Positions 1 through 11,417 of a stretch of 64,000 nucleotides of DNA are shown here, one piece after another. The notes beneath the pieces were generated by a model, which was given only the letters and a program-made list of their open reading frames with translations, was not told where the DNA came from and made no database searches. Numbering within the stretch: the first letter of the stretch is position 1; every line of letters begins with the position of its first letter. The position numbers and the translations under genes were made by a program. This DNA is from Trichostrongylus colubriformis. Lineage: Eukaryota; Nematoda; Chromadorea; Rhabditida; Trichostrongylidae. The stretch is taken from assembly GCA_963978905.1 (NCBI GenBank), contig OZ022259.1:30729994-30793993 (forward strand), written 5' to 3'.

Positions 1-749
1 ATGCTTCCAACCACATCTTTACCACACCACCACCTGATACTTCGCGAAATAGCTTCACATCATAGCTCGGAATTTCGAAGCATGGCTGAATATGTAGCAA
101 AAGGCTATGGAGCGCTTTACAGACATTTTCGTCACCTAGGCCGTATTCAGTAGGCAAAACATGAGCCTTTCTCATAGGGCGAACTATCCTACTTATGGGC
201 GTGTTTCTTATCCGCGTGTGATATTTCGAACCCATAGCGCATTTCCACAGGCTTCAATCTTTTCAAAGCTCTTTCAATAAGGAAATACTATAGGGGAACA
301 ATGATAGAAAACAATTGTCATATATTTGCCTGAACCTATGGGAAAGAACGAGGAATGCGCTCATTCGTCTGGTGTCTGACGCCGCGGAAGAGACGCAGTG
401 GAAAGAGATTAGATCTTTTGGGGTGGATGTGGTTTGGCGCGGCCCTTGCAGCTAATTTGCTAATTGGGCGCATGGGCCGTCTGGACTCTCCCAGATTTAC
501 CTAAGCCTTTTTAGGGGAGCAGCTTTGGCAGTGCCCCATTGGCAAATTAGCTCCAAGGGGCCGCGCCAAACGACCGTCTCTCGATCTTTTGTGGTGAACG
601 TGCAGACATTGTTTTGGATGCTTTTCCTCCCTTTTTCTCCAAGTTTTTCTGTTGGGAAGGAGCGTTAAAAGCATGGAAACGATGTCGACAAAGAAGCGAA
701 AGATTAAAGGAAAGGAGGTCAACTTCGGATGGACGAACGGAGTTCCATC
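1..749. other. Left flank without a gene; one foldback
   Basis: I see no exon series or recognisable protein here. The only structure is an imperfect inverted repeat: about 432-462 (TTTGGCGCGGCCCTTG then CAGCTAATTTGC) is mirrored at about 537-571, with roughly 75 bases between the arms. The short open frames over the arms look like chance translations. The foldback may be a small MITE, but I cannot place its ends or a target-site duplication. Confidence 0.5.
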
Positions 750-860
750 TACAGGGTGGCTACAAAGTATGGTCCGGTACGCATTTGCTTATAAAAAACT
801 ACATAAGAGGTTTTTTCGAATGATATTTTATTAAACAGTAAACAATAGGTGCAGGAACAT

Positions 861-1963
861 TTATTCAAGGTATTGTTCAAAATGGTCGCCTTTTGCCCGA
901 ATGCAAGCTTCCAATCTCTTGGTAAACGCTTCCACGGTGGACCGCAGGTAGTTGACATCAATCTTCTCCCATTCCTCCTGAAGCGCTGTCTTCAAACTTT
1001 CCAAACTACGATGAGGAGAAGACGAGACCTTCTGCTGCAGATAGCTCCAAACAGTATAGTCCATTGGGTTAAATCTGGAAAGTTAGATGGCCACATCTCC
1101 TTGTCCCAGAACCCAGGCAAATGACGTTGGCAGAACGAAATCGTTGATTTCGACCCATGCGCTGGAGCCCAGTCTTGTTGCAGGATGAAGCTTCGTCCAC
1201 AAAAGTGTTTTTCGGCCCACGGCATCAGCGTATCTCTCAAAATAACATTCTGGTAAATTTCCGAGTTGATTCTAATGTTTTTATCAACAAAGACAAGAGG
1301 AGTCTTGCCTTCTGATGTGTAAATTTCCGAGTTGATTCTAATGTTTTTATCAACAAAGACAAGAGGAGTCTTGCCTTCTGATGTTAATCCGGCCCAGACC
1401 ACAACTGACTTTGGGAAGAGACTTCTGGTTCTTACCCGACGATTCCTGGAGTTCTTGTCTGCCGGGGCAAGCAGCTGCTGGTGGTTCTGGCTGTTGTGCG
1501 CGACCTCGACAATGAAGACTTTCTCGTCAGTCCACACAATGTCCGAAAGGCGGCCCGCACGAACTGCTGATAGGAGCTTCTTGCATTTTTCGAGTCTGTT
1601 CTTCTTGGCAGCCAGGCTGAGTGTTTGTCCTCGGAAGAAGTTGTAGCTGCGCATGCCCAGTTCGAATTTCACGATATTTTGGACATTTCCGCGTGAGATC
1701 TGAAGATCTGAAGCAATTTTGTTCAAGCTGACCTCATCGTTACGGCAGATCCTCTTCTTGATCGTCTTCCGAATCTGTGGCACATTGACTGATCTTGGTC
1801 GGCCCGTTTCTGGAAGTGGTAGGTGGTGTCCTCGCTCATTGTACTGAGCCACTATCCTTCTCACTGTCCTGTCATTGATCCGGAGCCTTCTTGCGATCTC
1901 GGCGGCGGAGCATCCTTGGTCCAAGAGGTGAGCAATGGTAGCTCGATGAGGAGAAGGTCGCAT
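861..1963 (-). pseudogene. Tc1/mariner (DD37D-type) transposase, frameshifted
   Basis: This is a cut-and-paste transposase: N-terminal paired-type helix-turn-helix (CSAAEIARRLRINDRTVRRI), a GRPR-like linker, then the DDD catalytic core. The first aspartate is in IVWTDEKVF and the second in LQQDWAPAH. The third (NPMDYTVW) is in another frame because one base is missing near 1070. Counting across the break gives 37 residues between the second and third aspartates, i.e. DD37D rather than the DD34D of classic mariner. The main frame covers 992-1963 and the shifted C-terminus continues to 861. A second defect is an in-frame tandem duplication of 22 codons at 1253-1384, between the first and second aspartates. 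With both lesions the protein is very unlikely to be active. Confidence 0.88.
1253..1384. repeat. 66-bp exact tandem duplication inside the transposase
   Basis: The unit (GTAAATTTCCGAGTTGATTC and on) occurs twice, at 1253-1318 and 1319-1384. The two copies look identical, so the duplication is recent. It is 22 codons long and keeps the frame, repeating the residues TSEGKTPLVFVDKN and those after them. Confidence 0.93.
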
Positions 1964-2121
1964 TTCTTCGAAGAGTTTGAACCGACAGTCGTGGTTTTTT
2001 GGCAGTAGTACATGACTGATATGCTTTATCCAAAATATATATATTACAGAGCTGAAACAGGGATTTACAGGTCAGCGAGCCAGGTGTGAATTAGCGGACC
2101 ATACTTTGTAGCCACCCTGTA

Positions 2122-2548
2122 CATCCATCAGTTCTTTCAGGTTTCGCCTAAATTAGTAATTTGTGAGCTGGTCAAAGGGATCCCTCATAATCATAACGAA
2201 GGCGGTTTTGTTACAGGACGCAGCTGTGCAGGACGAGTTTTCTGGCGTCGCGATAAATTTGTCTACGACAGCGCGAACTTTGGACTTTGTCTCCTACACT
2301 GTTGTGGCTCGTTAGTTATTCAGGCGTTTACGCTGATCTAGGTGATGGCATCAGATTTCTTCCAACATTTTCGTCAGTTCTGTCAGTAATCATTGTTTTT
2401 AGTTTCGCATTTTCCAGTTTGACATTTTCTCTTTACCTGGAAATTATATTTTTACTTTTAACTTCACAATACAAATATTTAAATGGTTGAAACAGCCCTT
2501 TTTGTTGTGCTTTTATTGCTTTCTGAAATAACATTGGGGTCAAGTAAG
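2122..2548. other. Intergenic stretch, nothing recognised
   Basis: AT-rich sequence between the mariner element and the next inverted repeat. The longest plus frame (2287-2490) is hydrophobic and has no recognisable domain or splice pattern. I do not call a gene. Confidence 0.5.
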
Positions 2549-3858
2549 GACAGAAACGAAAATCCAGCAAATGCAATGATGCTACAGTAATCCATCCGCA
2601 GAAACTCTGCGGACCACACCACACATTTGGCGATATACTTTTCAGCGCTGAATGAAGGAATAGGGTTGGTGGAAGGATGTCTACATGAAAGCTACATCTT
2701 AGTAAGAACTATATTGAAATGTAGTGTTTGAGTTGCCTGTGACGATATTGAAAGGGTTTGAAAACAGTTTGGATTGAAATTCCAGTTGCTCGTAGTTATT
2801 TTTGTCAGATTTTCCCGAAGAGCATTTCAAAGGAAGCAAGGTGCTGCCCTTTTCCGAACGCAGGTTTTGAAAGGATTCTGTTAGCTATACACAGCTTCAA
2901 TTTTGCAATGAATTTCGAGATTTCGAATTCGTCAAAAGTTACTATGAAATCCCTTCGTCGCTTCTTGCCGAGCGGAGTTTCCGACAGTGTTTCACCCGTG
3001 GTTAGGATGTTTCGGGTGTATATGTACATCGTTTGTTATAGAATGCTCACGTATTGCACACTTAGGTGTGTATTTTTACCTGGGAACTGAGAGATTCCTC
3101 TTCAACAAAAAGACAAAAATCCTTTGCCAAATTAGCGCCGGGCGCCGGAAGGAGTCCGCCATCTACACTGGCACCCTGTTTTTGCCTAAGCCTCACTTGG
3201 GAGGACCCCTCACTCTATCATTTCAAGTTCAGGTGAAGACATACATTTTAGTGCATAAATTGATTATCGTAGGTGGTATCAAGTGAGCGACAACAGCGAA
3301 AATGAGTATCCCCAACCCAGGAAGTCGCTTTAAAATGATTCCTCATGCAATTAGTGATCTCGGTGCTCTTTATTTGGGAGCACTCAAAACCGTTGTATAA
3401 TGGTCATCATACTCAAGGTTATATTCTTACCGAAGCCTCGCTTGAGGGGTGAGGGTTTTTCTTAAACTAAGGCTCAGGCTAAAAATTTGAGGCCAAAGTG
3501 CGCCGGACGCCGACCACAGGAGAGTGGTCCCAACTAAATTTACCACATCGGTTCATATTATATACAAGTAATAGTTATCCATCTAATTCAGTATCAGTGG
3601 GTTATCGCAACGACTGTGTATTATGGGTTACGAAGATGCTTCGATTGAACTACGAACGCACCGTGATCTTAACCTTTTTATTGTATGGGTGGTGAAACTG
3701 CTTCAACCGCTTCATTATTCAACTTTCAACAGCTCACAAAACCAGGAAGATAATGATTACGTAGGCAATAGCTGAAAAAAGTCGCCAAATGTGTGGTGTG
3801 GTCCGCAGCGGATGGATTACTGTAGCACGATTGCATTTGCTGGATTTTCGTTTCTGTC
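2549..3858. repeat. Long inverted-repeat element, about 1.3 kb
   Basis: The segment at about 2549-2632 (starts GACAGAAACGAAAATCCAGC) recurs as its reverse complement at about 3778-3858. Internal sub-arms also pair: the GCCGGGCGCCGG / GAGGACCCCTCAC region at 3135-3215 roughly mirrors 3430-3530. This looks like a foldback transposon or two inward-facing MITE copies. No transposase is visible inside, and I could not establish a target-site duplication. Confidence 0.6.
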
Positions 3859-4078
3859 AAATAAGGTCTGGGGGGAGACGCAACTTTGCGTCGACGTCGA
3901 AACTCCTTTCCCTCCCTAGGCTTAGGCTAAAATTGTTATCTCCTCCTTCCACATAAAAAAGCATATGTCAAAGCATAGGTCTCATCTGCTTCAGCCGAAG
4001 CCTAGGGAGGGAAAGAAGCTTTGACGTGTATGAAACGTCGACGCAAAGTTGCGTCTCCACCCGGACTTTATTTGACCC
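3856..4078. repeat. Foldback MITE of the GACGCAA family
   Basis: This is a near-palindrome. The left half carries GTCAAATAAGGTCTGG, then GACGCAACTTTGCGTCGACG, then CCTCCCTAGGCTTAGGCT; the right half repeats these in reverse complement and ends GGACTTTATTTGAC. The best-defined copy of the family is at 26449-26680; others lie at 4103-4263 and, truncated, at 31077-31205. Confidence 0.72.
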
Positions 4079-4102
4079 TAACATGGTATTTACACGAATG
4101 TT

Positions 4103-4263
4103 GGATCAATTAAGGTAAGGGGAGACGCAAAATTTTCCACTGACGTCGGAGCTCCTTTCTCCCAGAGGTTAGGCTGAAGCAGATGAGACAGATGCTTTTT
4201 CATGTTGGAGGAAGGGATATAAACTTTAAGTTGCGCCTCCCCCCTCCCTCTTTAATTGACCCC
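4103..4263. repeat. Second, diverged GACGCAA-family MITE
   Basis: Begins about GGATCAATTAAGGTAAGGGG and ends CTTTAATTGACCCC. The interior has the family motifs GGGGAGACGCAAA, GACGTCGGAGCTCCTTT and GTTAGGCTGAAGCAGATGAG. It sits 25 bases from the previous copy. No clear target-site duplication is visible. Confidence 0.6.
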
Positions 4264-4265
4264 GA

Positions 4266-5099
4266 ATAATTTTCCTGTTAAACTTACATCTAGTTTTCTA
4301 ACGGATGCTCTCATATGCACTACCAAACTTGGGACTGCTCTTGCGAATCTCTTGCTTGACCACCTTTTCTACTTCCATAAAATGTAGCTACTATACCAGT
4401 GGTGGGGTATAGGTTCATTTGTTAACTGTTGAACTGTAACGTGCTGTATATGACGTCAATATCGTATCGTATATGGCATCTATATGCATGTGTAGGATCC
4501 CGTGACTTGATTGCTGTTAACTTCATCAGGTTGCGCCCCTTACTATAGCACCAAAACTTTTTATCCTTTTCTGATTGCGTCATTGGTATGGGCATCATCA
4601 TACTTTCTTGGTAAGCAATTATTCATAGGGTCAGGGCGGGTTCCATTGGGACACGTAATTGTTCGCTCTTATCAGTCTCACTGGGGGTCGTGTACTTTGT
4701 ATCCTGCGCAGAGAGAGATCTCATCGATCTTCCTCATAAACTGGTCATTTTACATTGCTGACTAATACATTAGCTGATTCTTATGTGTTTCTTAGCTTTT
4801 GGGTTGCTCTTTTTGTGATTTAGGTACTAAGGGGAACCTGAGTGGTTCTTCCACTCTAAAGCTCCATTCTCTCTCGCTTTGTTTGAATTCATGCCCAGTG
4901 GCTTACAATCAACATTGAATCGTCTTCCAAACCGCTCCCCCTTCCACATTCTTTGCATTGCTTTGGTTGTACTGGGATGTAAATTTAGGTGCATGGCCTA
5001 AAATGTCTTCCCGTATCCAAGTGGCGTCGTTATTAACTTTGAGTCGCTTTCCAAGAAACGATCTGTATGGTATTAGTAAAATGTTATAGCAATTCACAT
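4266..5099. other. Region upstream of the thiolase gene
   Basis: No coding exon could be joined to the thiolase gene and no obvious TATA box stands out. The region must contain its promoter, but the probable trans-splicing of the mRNA hides the transcription start. Confidence 0.4.
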
Positions 5100-5111
5100 T
5101 TTATTACAGGT
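5100..5111 (+). promoter_or_regulatory. Probable spliced-leader trans-splice acceptor
   Basis: The sequence TTTATTACAG ends at 5109, two bases before the ATG at 5112. A strong nematode acceptor this close to the start codon, with no fitting upstream exon found, is what an SL1-type trans-splice site looks like. An untranslated upstream exon is the alternative. Confidence 0.65.
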
Positions 5112-8100
5112 ATGTTGCGACTAGGCGGTTCACTTCAAACTGTACGTTGTCTAGCTACTGCCACCACAGCAGCGGTCAAGAAACCGACTACAGCTGGACC
5201 AAATATTGTTCTTGTCGACGCTGTTAGGTGAGCATTACTACTTGTTTTATCTTTATAACCTCATAACCTAAGTCTATTCTAGAACCCCATTTGCTGTATC
5301 TGGCACGGTATTCAAGGATCTTTGGGCGGTTGATCTACAAAGGGAGGCTTTAAAAGGTTAGTTAACCAATTTTCTTACTACACTATACCTTTCTTCCGCG
5401 CTGCTTCCAGCGCAGTCTCCCTTCTTCCGACGGTACAGAAAATCAGGACCTTATGCGGATTTTCTAGAAGTGGCGGCGCATCCATTCTGGATCTCCTATC
5501 ACTAGGTTCAAGTAAAATCCACACAAGTAACCCTCATTTATATCCTCCATCTCACCTTCATTGACTTGTTTTAATTGTGGTGAGATGTGGATTTTGGGAT
5601 GGCCTGGAACGCGCTGCACCACCCTGCTCGCCACAGTCGCCGTATTCACATAGTCCCCTTTTTACAGTACACGAAGACAGTTCTAGTGCCGAAAATACAA
5701 TCGGTGCCAATAATGTTGTCACCCATAACCAGACATGAATTTCATCAGTTCGATTGTCATTGTACTCAACCTGTTCTGTTTCAGCTTTGATAGCTCGCAC
5801 TCAGATCCCTTACAAGGATATCGATCACATCATTTGTGGAACTGTGATTCAAGAGTGCAAGACAAGCAATGTTGCCAGAGAAGCGGCGCTACAAGCTGGG
5901 ATACCTGACAAGGTGTGTTTGTATGGATTTTGCATGTTTGTTACTGGATGGTTTTGCTTTACAAATACCTTTTTTTATGAGCATTTTTTTCGCAAATGCT
6001 TGTTACGAATCTAGCGAAATTCCGTCCTAATGTCGTTCTGACGTTTGAAATAAATGAACGTTCTCTTCAGATTCCCGCCCACACCGTTACTCTGGCCTGT
6101 ATCTCCGCCAACGTTGCAATGACGACCGGCATGGGTATGTTGGCTACGGGAAATGCCAAAGCTATTATTGCTGGTGGTGTTGAGGTGCTCTCGGATGTGC
6201 CAATCAGATACAATAGGAAGGTAATAGGTGCTACTTCAAATTGCCGTTGTTTTTTGATTAACGATTATTTCTGATTTGAACAGTCGATTGAGTTTCTCTC
6301 ATTGACTGTTTGGGCCACAGTAAGTGCGAGACCATTTTCAATTTTTCTTTCGTCATGTCACGAATTCACGATCATAGAACTTTGTGTGGATCTTGGAGGA
6401 TGTATTATGACTAATGATGCAACTAAAATAGTGGAAGAGCCTGTGAGAGTATTTTACTCAAGTTCCATGCTCTTTGTTGGTCTTTTATATATATGTCAGT
6501 GAATTACAGTAAATCAAACCTGGTGTGCATATGTTGCATTTTAGGCTCGCGCAGCCATGCTAGGCATGCAGAAGGCAAAAACTGCCGGAGATAAACTCAA
6601 AATTGGTAGGGTCTTGAAGATTTTTGAGTTATTATTGTTGAGATTTTTGTGTTCTTTCAGCTCCTAAGTCTTATGAATCTTTTGATTTTTAAGGAGCGCA
6701 AATTGCGAAAAACCTGCTTGCACCCGAACTGCCCGCTGTAGCTGAATTTTCCACTGGTGAAACCATGGGACATAGCGGTGATCGGTTAGCTGCGGCGTTC
6801 AACGTATCAAGAAAGTTAGATGATACATTTATGTAACTTTTTCTTTTGATCTTAAATGTGGTAACCGTATAACTTCTTTTTTAGAGAGCAAGACGAATTC
6901 GCTCTCCGATCACACAAGCTAGCCAAAGCTGCAACCGATGCTGGAAAATTGAAGGACATCGTTCCCGTGTTTGTTGAGGGAAAGAAGCCCCTAACAGTCA
7001 AGGTTAGTTCGTTTATCTGCTTTTAGCTTTCATTAACTATCTTTGCCACTTGTATCCCGGTTTTGAACTTATTGAGCCACTATACATGCTAATTCTTTCC
7101 ATTGTTTCGTAATAATTTTGTTAGGCTGACAATGGTGTTCGTGTATCCACGCCTGAGAAGATGGCAGCTCTAAAACCTGCTTTTGTGAAGCCACATGGAA
7201 CCGTCACTGCAGGTTTGCGATTTTTTTGTGTTGTGCCCTTTTTTACGAACCATCCTTCACCGAACTCAATTCCTGCTTTGGTGCTCAATGCATTTGATAA
7301 GACAGCATTGACAAGGTGGCTCGATTTCGAAGTCTCAAAAGATATCCATTTTCCTGCTTTTTTTTTGGGGTTTTTCCGTGTGGTTCACTCTGAAAGTCCA
7401 CCGTTCCCTTTTGGTTAAGTCTGGGTTAAATGAGCCGTTATTCTCCACGGTCTGCACTCTCTCTGATGTGCAGACCAAAGAAATAAAGTCGTTCCTTTAG
7501 GCACTTCCATCCAATGGGGACTTCCAACTTACTGATAGAGAAACCCGCAATAGCCAAAAACTACCACATTCACACAAGCTTACAAAAGAATTCTAGCCAA
7601 TGCATCATACCTGACTGACGGTGCATCAGCTTGTCTCATTATGACGGAAGACTATGCCTTGGCAAATGGTTATAAACCCATGGCCTACTTGCGGCAATAT
7701 CAATATGTCGCTCAGGATCCCAAGGATCAGCTTCTTCTTTCACCTGCTTATGTGATTCCCAAGCTGTTGGATAAGGTGAAAGCGATTCGTTCCATTGATA
7801 ACGTTCTCCTTCAGCGCTGATACCGATTATTTCAGGCCGGTCTAACATTGAAAGATGTGGATGTTTTCGAAATCCATGAAGCTTTCGCAGGGCAGGTGCT
7901 TGCTAACCTGAATGCACTCGATTCTGAGTACTTCTGCAAGGTCAGTTTGTAAACAGTCGCAAAAAGCTCAGCCCTCATCAGGATGTCGCTTCTTAATTTA
8001 GGTTTTTTTATTCTTTTGGAACTATCGTCTAAGTTCCCCCCCTCGAACTACGAAACTTTTTCACATCTTACTTGTTTTTTGCAAATTTTACTTCAGGAAC

Positions 8101-8789
8101 ATATGGGCCGCTCTGGAAAGTTTGGACGTTTGCCAATGGAGAAGATTAACAACTGGGGTGGTTCCCTTTCTATTGGTCATCCATTCGGAGCAACTGGCGT
8201 TCGATTGGTCTCTCATGCAGCTGGTAGACTAAAGGCGCGTCGTCTGCGTTTTTTCGTTTGCATCCTTTTAAATTTTTGTAGAGTTCATAACGTTCTATTG
8301 CGAATTCCGATTCGTGCAGTATGATGAAATAGCTGAGTGTGATCTTCAAGAATATATTGCAGATCCCCTCCTTTCCATTAGTTTTGCTGGTCTTACATAA
8401 GGTTTTCTGTGACAGTCTTATAGTATTACATCGTCTTGTGGATCTTATTGCACGCTCACTTATCCACGTTCGCCTTGCAATGTTGATACTTATCGAATCA
8501 ATAGCCGTGATATAAGAATACCTTGAGGGAAATCTATTTGGGGTCTGAGGATTTTTCAACTGCGCGGATGCGTAGACCACACAGCGTGTTGACTATTCGG
8601 ACACCCTGCCATATCATTCACTTTTTAAATTTGTTATTATTTATGCCATGATTGTGTGCTTTTTCGACTTCTTTGATTCACTTCATTTTTGATGGATTAC
8701 AGGAGGAGAAAGGGCAGTATGCTGTGATTGCCGCCTGTGCAGCTGGAGGACATGGAGTAGGAATGCTTGTTGAAGCCTATAACAAGTAG
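5112..8789 (+). CDS. hadb-1: Mitochondrial trifunctional protein beta subunit (3-ketoacyl-CoA thiolase)
   Basis: The protein cleaves 3-ketoacyl-CoA with CoA, the last step of long-chain beta-oxidation, normally in a complex with the alpha subunit at the inner mitochondrial membrane. Twelve exons join in frame: 5112-5227, 5283-5356, 5785-5912, 6071-6220, 6545-6605, 6694-6814, 6885-7002, 7125-7212, 7597-7775, 7836-7940, 8097-8234, 8703-8789. They give 454 residues, close to the usual size. The start [17 protein letters not shown] is a plausible mitochondrial targeting peptide. Thiolase landmarks are present: nucleophilic cysteine in [14 protein letters not shown] (exon 4), HEAFAGQ (exon 10), GHPFGATG (exon 11), and the second cysteine in CAAGGHG just before the end. 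The segment [20 protein letters not shown] is typical of this subunit rather than of cytosolic acetyl-CoA thiolases. The last intron has a GC donor. Confidence in identity is high; splice sites were placed by eye. Confidence 0.95.
8235..8702 (+). other. GC-AG intron (thiolase intron 11)
   Basis: Exon 11 must end CTAAAG at 8234 for the frame and the conserved protein to continue into GAGGAGAAAGGGCAG at 8703. The intron therefore begins GCGCGT. The nearby GT at 8240 would shift the frame. The 468-bp intron holds no recognisable gene. Confidence 0.8.
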
Positions 8790-9974
8790 ATCTTATGAAA
8801 TTAGGTTCAACGTTGTGCTCGTCATGCCTCATTTCATCTCGATATTTGGTGATCATGTCCTGTACATTAGTTTCCGTGACAGCAGCAATTCTGCTCTACT
8901 ATGTTTGTATGTACTCATGTTATTTTTCACTTTGCCATAGAGTATTTGTCTTAATGGGTGTGTGTTTGAACGAGTCTTAAGTTATTAGCAAATTTACTGT
9001 CGAAAAGAATTGGCATTTAGTATTTTTTATAGAAATCACCTGCTGTGCGCATTAACCATTTTGCGCATGAGCTCACAAAATTAACTTGAAACACTTCAGC
9101 AGTAAATAAACGGCTATTGACCGCATTGCTTTATATTGTTGACATGGTTTATGACTACCATGATTCTGCAAACGAGGTTAAAGGAATAATAAGCTAGAAT
9201 AGTTACAAAGATATCGGTCATCACTCTATAATTTCAGTCTACTTCAACTGCACCAAGACCTACCACAGTAGAGTAAGGCTTTGAGGAAAATTTTTGTAAA
9301 CAAAGACCCCTTAACTATAGGTGACATTGAACCAGTATGGTAGGTGGTTGATATATCAAAACTAAAAAGTGGTTTCCTAATTTTGGTTAATTTTTCTACT
9401 ATTTTTGTTTCCTTTCTAGTAGTACTATCGCCCCGCTGGCTCAAAAAAAGGAAGCCTCTCGAGCATTTGGGACCCACGTCCACCAGACACCACCTCTGTG
9501 GAACATTTTCATTGTCAGCCCCAGTCTTCGAGCATAAATCCCATTAAAGGCCGTGGTCAGAGTTTGCGCACTAACGCCCATTCGAATTCAAGCCGGTGTC
9601 AAATTGAGCGGCTTGAATTCGAATCTTGGCTTCACTCTTGGCACATCTTGGCCGAAACCTGCGTCACTTTGACGCCGACACCGGTGATGCCGGCATCGGT
9701 GCAAAGTATGACTGCGGCCAAACATGGCAGAATTTTTAGGAATCAATTATCTCTTACTTCGAGAAACTGTCATCGTTTATCACTAATCTTACTTCTTGCA
9801 GAGTTTAAAGAGATGGGTTTAGTGGTAGACGTATTTCATCAAAAATAATCGAGAAAAGTTCACTAGCATCAGAAAACGAATCAAAGACACTGGGAGGGGT
9901 AAGGAGAAAGTAGAACTGTGAATACATGTAATTTGGAAACAACCCATCTTAGAAGAGGCGATGTGTGGCAAAAT
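8790..9974. other. 3' flank of the thiolase gene; poly(A) signal and a hairpin
   Basis: An AATAAA at 9105-9110, 316 bases past the stop, is the best visible poly(A) signal. A perfect 16-bp hairpin lies at 9580-9595 / 9609-9624 (ATTCGAATTCAAGCCG, 13-base loop). I see no other gene; the frames at 9344-9848 have no recognisable domain. Confidence 0.5.
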
Positions 9975-10140
9975 TGGCGTTGAAAAAAACGCGGGTTGGG
10001 GTCTTATCACGATCCCACAGCACGGCGTGTCGTTCTGCATTTCATGAGCGGGCGAGTTGCCGGCGAGGGCGGGACAATGTTCGCGACCGGCTGATTCAGC
10101 CTCTAGTCTGTCTGCGATCGACCCCCGGCCAGGGACGTAG
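9975..10140. repeat. Left half of repeat R2, split by the LTR element
   Basis: This piece, from about TCTTATCACGATCC to the GTAG at 10137-10140, continues after the retrotransposon at 15262. Joined, the two halves match the reverse complement of about 50500-50740. That identifies the pre-insertion site and supports the element's boundaries. Confidence 0.78.
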
Positions 10141-10418
10141 TATCAGATTATAGGCTGGCCTAACCTAAACCTGAAGGGTGTGTAGCGGTACGTAAATAAT
10201 TACAAGAGATGGCTATACATGTTTATTATATAAAATACATAATATTAAGATATGGGATAGGAAGGGGGAAGACGAGGGAGAGGACACGACGGGCCATGGT
10301 CAGGCGACCATTGCGACTGCCGTCCGTTCACCTCCGTTGACCTCTGCCAGCTGCTGCGCCGTGGGCGACAGGTGCGGGGCACTTGGGTGGCCTCGCTACT
10401 CACGGCTCGGACCCGACA
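10141..10418 (-). repeat. 3' LTR of the Gypsy-like element
   Basis: 278 bp, differing from the partner at 14984-15261 at two visible positions (GGTACGTAAAT versus GGTATGTAAAT, and CATGTTTATT versus CATATTTATT). On the minus strand it begins TGTCGGGTCCGAG and ends CTGATA. Confidence 0.92.
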
Positions 10419-11417
10419 TCTCCATTCCTTCAGTAAGCTCGTCCTCGAGCTTAGGATACCATTCCATTATGCGAACGCTCCATGTATTCATACAACGACT
10501 GGGGAGCATTGGTGAGTAATTATGAATGATGACATACGGAAAAAACGTCACTGAGTTTAGAGAGCCGCTACAAGGCTACGTCTATTCTCATGACCTCTTG
10601 ATTACTCCTATCGCCATGGAAGTATTCTAATTGGACACACGTGATCAATACTAGCCACTGGAGGCTGATGGAGAAGCAGTACACGGTAGATAAAGAGACA
10701 CAATGGACACAGAGGTACAACTGCAACTGGTGAAGTGGGAATGCCCGTGCGGAATGCCAGTGCACTCACTCCCTCGAGAAATAAGCTCGTCCTCGAGCTT
10801 CTCATAGAATGAACAATCAGGGACCGATAGTGATGGCATCGGTTCAGGATCAGAAATGACGATGTTGGGATGTAACGTATATAGAAAATACAACTTGAAA
10901 AGTCCTATTCTACGAGTTATCGTCATACATATTGTAAGTTTTAGCTCAGAAATTTCCCTACTGTAGCAGTACATTGAAAAGAATGGAAATCTACGAGTTA
11001 AACAATTTGTGAAAGGGCAAAAAAATAAGGAACAGTTTTGGTGTATAGCCTTTTTTTTTTCTTCGTTTGAGCAAAAAAAAATGGTGATAATAAGTAGTCA
11101 TGAGGCACATGTTAAAGCTAATTTTGCAAGAAAAACAGTTTCACGAGACAGAAGTTAGTCTTTTGAGATCTTTTCCGATCGGCGACTAACTAATGTAGTG
11201 AACTAAAACGATACGAGTACTAATCTGTGTGTGTACACATTTCGATTAGTACAAGGGCGTAAGATTATTGGAAATAGTGTTTGTTTTGAACGCTTTTAGA
11301 TTCTTTGAACCGCCTATTCAAAGAATGATCTTTTATATTGCGGCAGTGCGGCAAGAAATAAAAGAAAACAAACTGACCTAAGGGCGAACTGTTTGGAGTG
11401 AACAGTTAGAAACCCTT
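10419..11417. other. Element interior between 3' LTR and integrase end
   Basis: About 1 kb with no credible coding frame, on the 3' side of the integrase in the element's orientation. Short motifs recur: GTAAGCTCGTCCTCGAGCTT at 10432 and AATAAGCTCGTCCTCGAGCT at 10780. I cannot tell whether this is a decayed accessory region or untranslated sequence. Confidence 0.4.

Larger units (their letters stand above)
750..2121 (-). mobile_element. Tc1/mariner transposon, near full length
   Basis: The element lies between TA dinucleotides (750-751 and 2120-2121), the target duplication expected for Tc1/mariner. Its ends are matching inverted repeats of about 24 bp beginning CAGGGTGGCTACAAAGTATG; the right-hand copy runs 2096-2119. 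One transposase frame on the minus strand fills most of the interior. Intact ends suggest it could still be mobilised in trans, although its own gene is broken. Confidence 0.93.
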
